A stretch of 64,000 nucleotides of DNA, taken from Otatea glauca (lineage: Eukaryota > Streptophyta > Magnoliopsida > Poales > Poaceae). The stretch spans positions 1,488,001 to 1,552,000 of the forward strand of contig CM070719.1 in NCBI GenBank assembly GCA_036346275.1, given 5' to 3'. Positions 59,570-64,000 of this stretch are shown one piece after another (within the stretch, counting starts at the first letter, position 1; every line of letters begins with the position of its first letter). The notes below the pieces were generated by a model, which ran no database searches, had not been told where the DNA came from, and saw only the letters and a list, made by a program, of their open reading frames with translations. The position numbers and the translations under genes are program-made.

Positions 59570-61407
59570 GCGCCGCAGGCAACTGACAAGTTAAACCTGA
59601 AAAGATTTAATCGAAATCATGTGAGGGTGACGCTGACAGCATGGTCCCGCGTGTTAGCGAGCATGGTGTGATGTGGAGACCGACAGCCTAGGCCCACTTG
59701 TTGGTGGCCCATAGCAGGGGTGGTCGGTTCCATGGTCGCCGGCGGCGGAGCCCCGCCGAAATTGGCTCGAAGATCACCGTGTGGGCTTGAAGGTGTCTAG
59801 GCGCACCTAAAGGTGGACTCGGACGCGACCAACAGTAGCCCAAACACTGTCCGCAACGGTGAGGGGCGGCGGGATCGCCGACGATGAGCCGCGGGGTCAA
59901 ATGAATGGCGCTCGTGCTCGGTGAAGCACGGTGTGAGCTTCAGTGGGCATAGGAGAGCATGATCCATCACCTCGGGTGTCGAAGATTGGGCGGAGCTAAG
60001 GTATCACCGAGCGCCAGATCCGGAGAAAGTTAGCTCCGCAGCGGCGGTGATTCAGCTGATGAAGGCTGCAATTAAGTGGAGGAATGAGTTTAGAAGACTA
60101 AGAGGATGCTGTAAACCGAATTAGTCGAGAGATGATTCATCGAGTGAGCTAATTGGGTTTCTTCCCCCCGTGCGGTGCTTCTTTTCTACGTCGTCGGCAG
60201 TGAAGGCGAAATAGAGGAGGGACTGAGATCGGTAGAGTAGTGGTGGTGCTATGGTATACCTAGGAGTGCTCGGCGCATTTTACAGATGGAGCGAGGCGGC
60301 AGCACAGGGTTTGGACAGGGGTTTGGTTTTGTGGCTGGTCAAGGCGAACGCGCGAGTTTTGTGGTTGCCACGGCAGCGCGCGGTATGAAAAAAGGCTACC
60401 ACGGTAAGCGTTGTGGCAGGGGCACACGCTGAACGAAGTCGGCGCCGCAAAAAGAAAATCTTGTCGTGGCGACTAATTCTCTGGTGCCTTCTCGCCGTGG
60501 CGGAGAGGAGAGGGGAGATCTGTCCGGGCCTAGGGAGGAAGAAGGCTGGTCCTGGTTGACAAGTGGGACAGGATAACAGTGGGGGCCCACCTGTAAGTGA
60601 AACAAAAGAGGAGACAATGAACTCGGTTTTTTTGGACAGACAGGGATTCAAAGCATTAAATGAGGGGTTATTTCAGTTTAAACTTTTTTCGTAATTTGTT
60701 AATGAGTTTAGGAGATAATTTTTGTTATTCAGTAAAAATTTTCAAGTTAAAATATTATGTATATAAATTCTAGAAATTCTGACAAGTCTATTTGCTCAAT
60801 CTTTACTTCTCTGTTTTTAATTTATTTGGGGATTGAAACATGGCTTTAAATTTTTTACAATTTTTCTTAAGGTTTCTTATGATTAAAGTATTCTACTGTA
60901 AAAATTTCAGGTTAATATATTTATTTTATATTAATTCTGACATTACCAATTCTATATTTTCTAGTTTTCTGTTTTGAAATTTTTAGAGGCATCAAATGTG
61001 ATTATTTATTTTATTTTATTTTTACTGGAGATTTAAATATTTCTGTATAGGATATGGTAAAATTTCCAGCTCAAGATACATTCTGCACAGAATTTAATAA
61101 ATCTAACAATTTACTGTTTTTAGTCAAACTTTATTAATTCACCTTTCATTTCATGAGTAATTCGTTCATATGGCTTTTTGAATGCTGTAGTGTAGTTCTA
61201 GAGGTATCCTATCGTTACATATAATTTTTGTAGATTTTATTGTTTTATAATTCTATTTCTATTTATTTATCTTTCACTAATTCAATATTAAAAAGGTTTT
61301 TCCCTTAGTGCAAAAATCCAAAAAAAACCAAATAATACCAGAAAAATTCAGAATTAATCACACTCAAAATTTAAAATTTCATTTATTTTTTTAAAATTTT
61401 GGGATGT
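59570..61407 (-). mobile_element. LTR copy E, long-LTR family, antisense, partial
   Basis: On the minus strand it begins ACATCCCAAAATTTTAAA at about 61407 (the first bases of the usual TGTAACATCCC are altered). It follows the family order: AT-rich head, GC-rich middle (59640-60650, with GTGACGCTGAC and TGTCAGC words shared with copy C). The left end is not defined. GC-rich ORFs at 60280-60651 are LTR sequence. Confidence 0.55.
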
Positions 61408-61548
61408 TGATGTTATCATGTGTCTCAACGAGGAGACATCAGTAGCAGAAGCTGACAGCAACACCAAATCAAGTCACGACTGGACTCCAAACTCCGTAGC
61501 GAGCTGTCCGTGTCCTTGTCACGAAGGAAGCAGACATCTTTAAGAGAT

Positions 61549-61637
61549 TTTTTTGATAATAGAATAATATATTAACCTTTCAGTCTCTATATCTTAAGAT
61601 ACACACACTAAAAGGACAAAATACATAAAAAGAAATA
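61549..61637 (-). mobile_element. 5'-truncated retroposon (LINE/SINE-like)
   Basis: An 89-bp insert starts with a T-run (a poly(A) tail on the minus strand). It is flanked by a 19-bp duplication GCAGACATCTTYAAGAGAT (61530-61548 and 61638-61656, one mismatch). A long target duplication plus an A-tail is the mark of LINE-type retroposition. Confidence 0.8.
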
Positions 61638-61710
61638 GCAGACATCTTCAAGAGATAGCAGTTAATCAACTAAAATTTGATCTGCACAGAATTGCAATTG
61701 GCCTGCAGCA

Positions 61711-63210
61711 CAAGGATTCAAATTTTGTTTTCGGATAAAATACCGCCCGGGGTCGAATCCAAATTTTGGCGAAATTCGTGTATTTCGGACAAATCTCGTC
61801 CGAAATTTAAAAACCAAAATTCAAATCTGGTTTGTTTTGTACCGAGAAAAAACAAAATTCGCCAAAAAATAGTGAAATTTTGGGTGAAATACCCGAAATT
61901 TCGGTCATTTTGCAACGGACAAAAAGTGGGTCAAACGATGTCTAAATTTTTTTAATTTTTTTGTGAGAGTCCTGACACATTGGTGATATTTCCATAAAAA
62001 TTTCAGATTATTTTGAAGTCTGTGGAATTTTTAAAAATTCAAAAATTGCTAGTGTCCTGATAAAACGCTGACTCGTAATTTTGAACCGAATGCAAAATGG
62101 TTCAAACCACATTATAAAATTTTGAATTTTTTTTCATGGTTATGATGCATCAATACTATTCTCATAAAATTTTCAGATGATGATCAAGCTTCGTAAATTT
62201 TTAAAAATTCAAACAGTACTACCGCCCTTTTAAAAGGCTTACTAGCAAATTTGAACAAAATGAAAAATTATCTAAACCACATTAAAAAAATTTGAAAATT
62301 TTTGTGAATGGTCCTGATGTAACATTAGTATTTCGTTAAAATTTTTAGATAATTATCATTCTTAAATAAGTTTTAAAAATTTAGACAGTGCTACGTCCTG
62401 ATAAAAGCCTGATGATCAATACATAGATTTGCTTTAGCAATAAAAAAAGATTTAAAATTTTTAAAAATTTTACATAAGGGTGATAAGTAAATTATTAATA
62501 TCTCAAAAAAATTTGAATTATTATCACACTCTAGTGAATTTATAAAATTCTTACAAGGCACAATACCATTTATGTTCTTTCTCTTTTTGATTTTTGAAAT
62601 ATAATATAACAAACGAAGTTCAATGCTTATATAGATTTGATTGATCAAACGAACAAAGTTGAATTTTTTAAAAAAATTTATATAATAGTACTGAGTCAAT
62701 TATTAATCTCTCACAAAAATTTTAGATCATAATCACACTCAAGAAAATTTATAAAATTCTAACAATGTAACTGTCCCAATTATGTTCATTCTGTTTTTGA
62801 TTTTTTAAAGATAACAAATGAAGTTAAATTATTTTAAATGTTTTTATGTATGATCCTAAAGTACTAAATATAGTACCATAAAATTTTTACCTCATTATCA
62901 GGCTTGTAAAATTTTATAAAAATATGACAGTATTTCTGCCAAAATTTTAAAATGTCTCAAAATTTGATTTTTCAACAAATTTTCATAGGAGATGACTTTC
63001 CTAAGGGTTATTGGACCAAATCCGGCCCTAAAAGTTTCAAAACCGGCCGAAAAACATGAAATTTCGGCGAAATATCGCAGAGAAAAACCGAAATTTTGGG
63101 TTACTGTAGTAATTTCAATTTTTTTTAAAAAAATTTCGACCGGTACTTTAGATTTCGTGGTAATCCGAAATCCGAAATTTCACCGAAATTCGGCGAGATT
63201 TGGAACCCTG
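61711..63210. mobile_element. hAT-type non-autonomous element
   Basis: Exactly 1,500 bp between perfect 8-bp duplications CTGCAGCA (61703-61710 and 63211-63218). The ends CAAGGATTCAAAT and (reverse complement) CAGGGTTCCAAAT match at 10 of 13. The 8-bp duplication and CARGG-type ends fit hAT. The centre (about 61950-62930) is an AT-rich tandem repeat with a period near 160-170 bp (AAAATTTTTAGAT..., TGATAAAA...CTG words). No coding capacity. Confidence 0.85.
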
Positions 63211-63218
63211 CTGCAGCA

Positions 63219-64000
63219 TCGATTTCAACTACCAAGGAGCAACAAATTGGAAGGTGCAGGGTTTCCTTGTTCAAGTCAGGTACGAAGCAGCCTAGCCCTA
63301 GCGTCAATCGTTTCTAAGCGGCACCAAAACCGAAGAGGAGAAGCAGGTTCACAAAATGGACAAAATAGCTAAAAAAATCATGATTATCAACCGTATCAAG
63401 TCGGCTCGATATCTAATACCGGTTGGTAGACTGATTAAAATAAAAAAATAATCAAAAAATTAAATATTTTTTGCGTTTTTTGTATTTTTTTCCAAAAAAA
63501 AAATTTGATTTCATAACCTAGGCGATTTTCGAGCAATTTTTTTTGCGATAATTGAAAATCATAAACAGTTAAAAATCACGATTTCGATTTTATGGACCCG
63601 AGGAGAAGTTTACAGATTCCTACGAGTTTTAGAGATCTCTGCTAAGCGTACACAATTTTGTGTACCAAGAATCTTGCAATATATTGCTTCGTGTACAAAG
63701 AAGTTACCAAGGATTATGCAAGTCCATTGTTTGCGCAAAAAGAATACACTAGGAGATTCATCGGTCTCAAGTCGGCAATTTTGACTTGCCTCAACAAAGT
63801 GATTTGACTCGTCTCGACTCTGTTCCACGACTCGACTCCATACTAAGCGTTGACCCGTGCTCTGCTCTACTTGTTTACTGTTTCAGTGTCAATTGCGCCA
63901 ACACAATCGCTCACACCGTTCGACGCCATGCCTAGCGACATTTTATGCCATCTCCATCGATAATTTTCTATCATGGTCGATTGTCATATTTCTTTAGTTA
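63219..64000. other. Right-end DNA, no gene seen
   Basis: AT-rich, with a CGATTTTCGAGCAATTTT word (63520) that resembles 1245-1262 and so hints at a shared repeat. No domain or RNA gene recognised. Confidence 0.4.

Overview
This is repeat-rich nuclear DNA from a grass, probably a rice relative. The evidence is the set of grass-type CACTA, Helitron, Stowaway and long-LTR elements, and a multi-CLE secreted-peptide gene of a kind known from rice. No database search was possible, so the species is a guess. There are no bacterial features. Most open reading frames here are TE debris. The host genes that remain are few and small: two plausible CLE-type peptide precursors (6834-7094, one to two CLE boxes; 38707-39171, three CLE boxes plus a degenerate fourth) and one decayed paralogue (58002-58286). 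The 3' flank of another copy lies at 302-713, whose coding part must lie left of the window. Together they look like a local CLE gene cluster blown apart by transposons.

Layout. 1-720: flank of a missing CLE copy with a small TIR element. 714-1632: hAT-like fragment and unassigned DNA. 1633-3976: antisense LTR of a long-LTR family (starts TGTAACATCCC). 4107-4474: small Helitron. 4632-6312: solo LTR with perfect TSD. 6764-7094: CLE gene 1. 8370-34122: a foldback element split by a nest. Its layers are LTR A (9327-12480), then LTR B (12481-31989) with gag remnant (to 33856), and inside LTR B the CACTA-1 element (14158-25461) and Helitron-2 (26618-31854). 34123-34736: Helitron-3. 34737-36122: an orphan exon and a short duplication. 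36123-38581: Helitron-4 carrying a broken aspartic-protease gene. 38707-39171: multi-CLE gene. 39291-42096: duplicated flank and five Stowaway-like MITEs, two of them head to head. 42097-57975: CACTA-2, containing solo LTR C (51396-55550) and a second solo LTR (57218-57758). 58002-58286: CLE-like pseudogene. 58287-64000: an orphan exon-like ORF, an antisense LTR, a 5'-truncated retroposon and a 1,500-bp hAT-type element.

How it works together. Both CACTA elements have the two-gene layout: a TNP2-type transposase, then a Transposase_24-like protein fused to a Ulp1-like cysteine protease. In both, an internal array of the element's own subterminal repeat lies just before the second gene. All transposase genes carry stops or frameshifts, so the elements are not autonomous now. 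Captured host sequence is frequent: an SBDS exon inside CACTA-1, an aspartic protease inside Helitron-4 and an unidentified exon in Helitron-2. Two CLE-family members have a transposon immediately upstream of their start (Helitron-4 at 125 bp, CACTA-2 at about 26 bp), so TE insertion has probably reshaped their expression.
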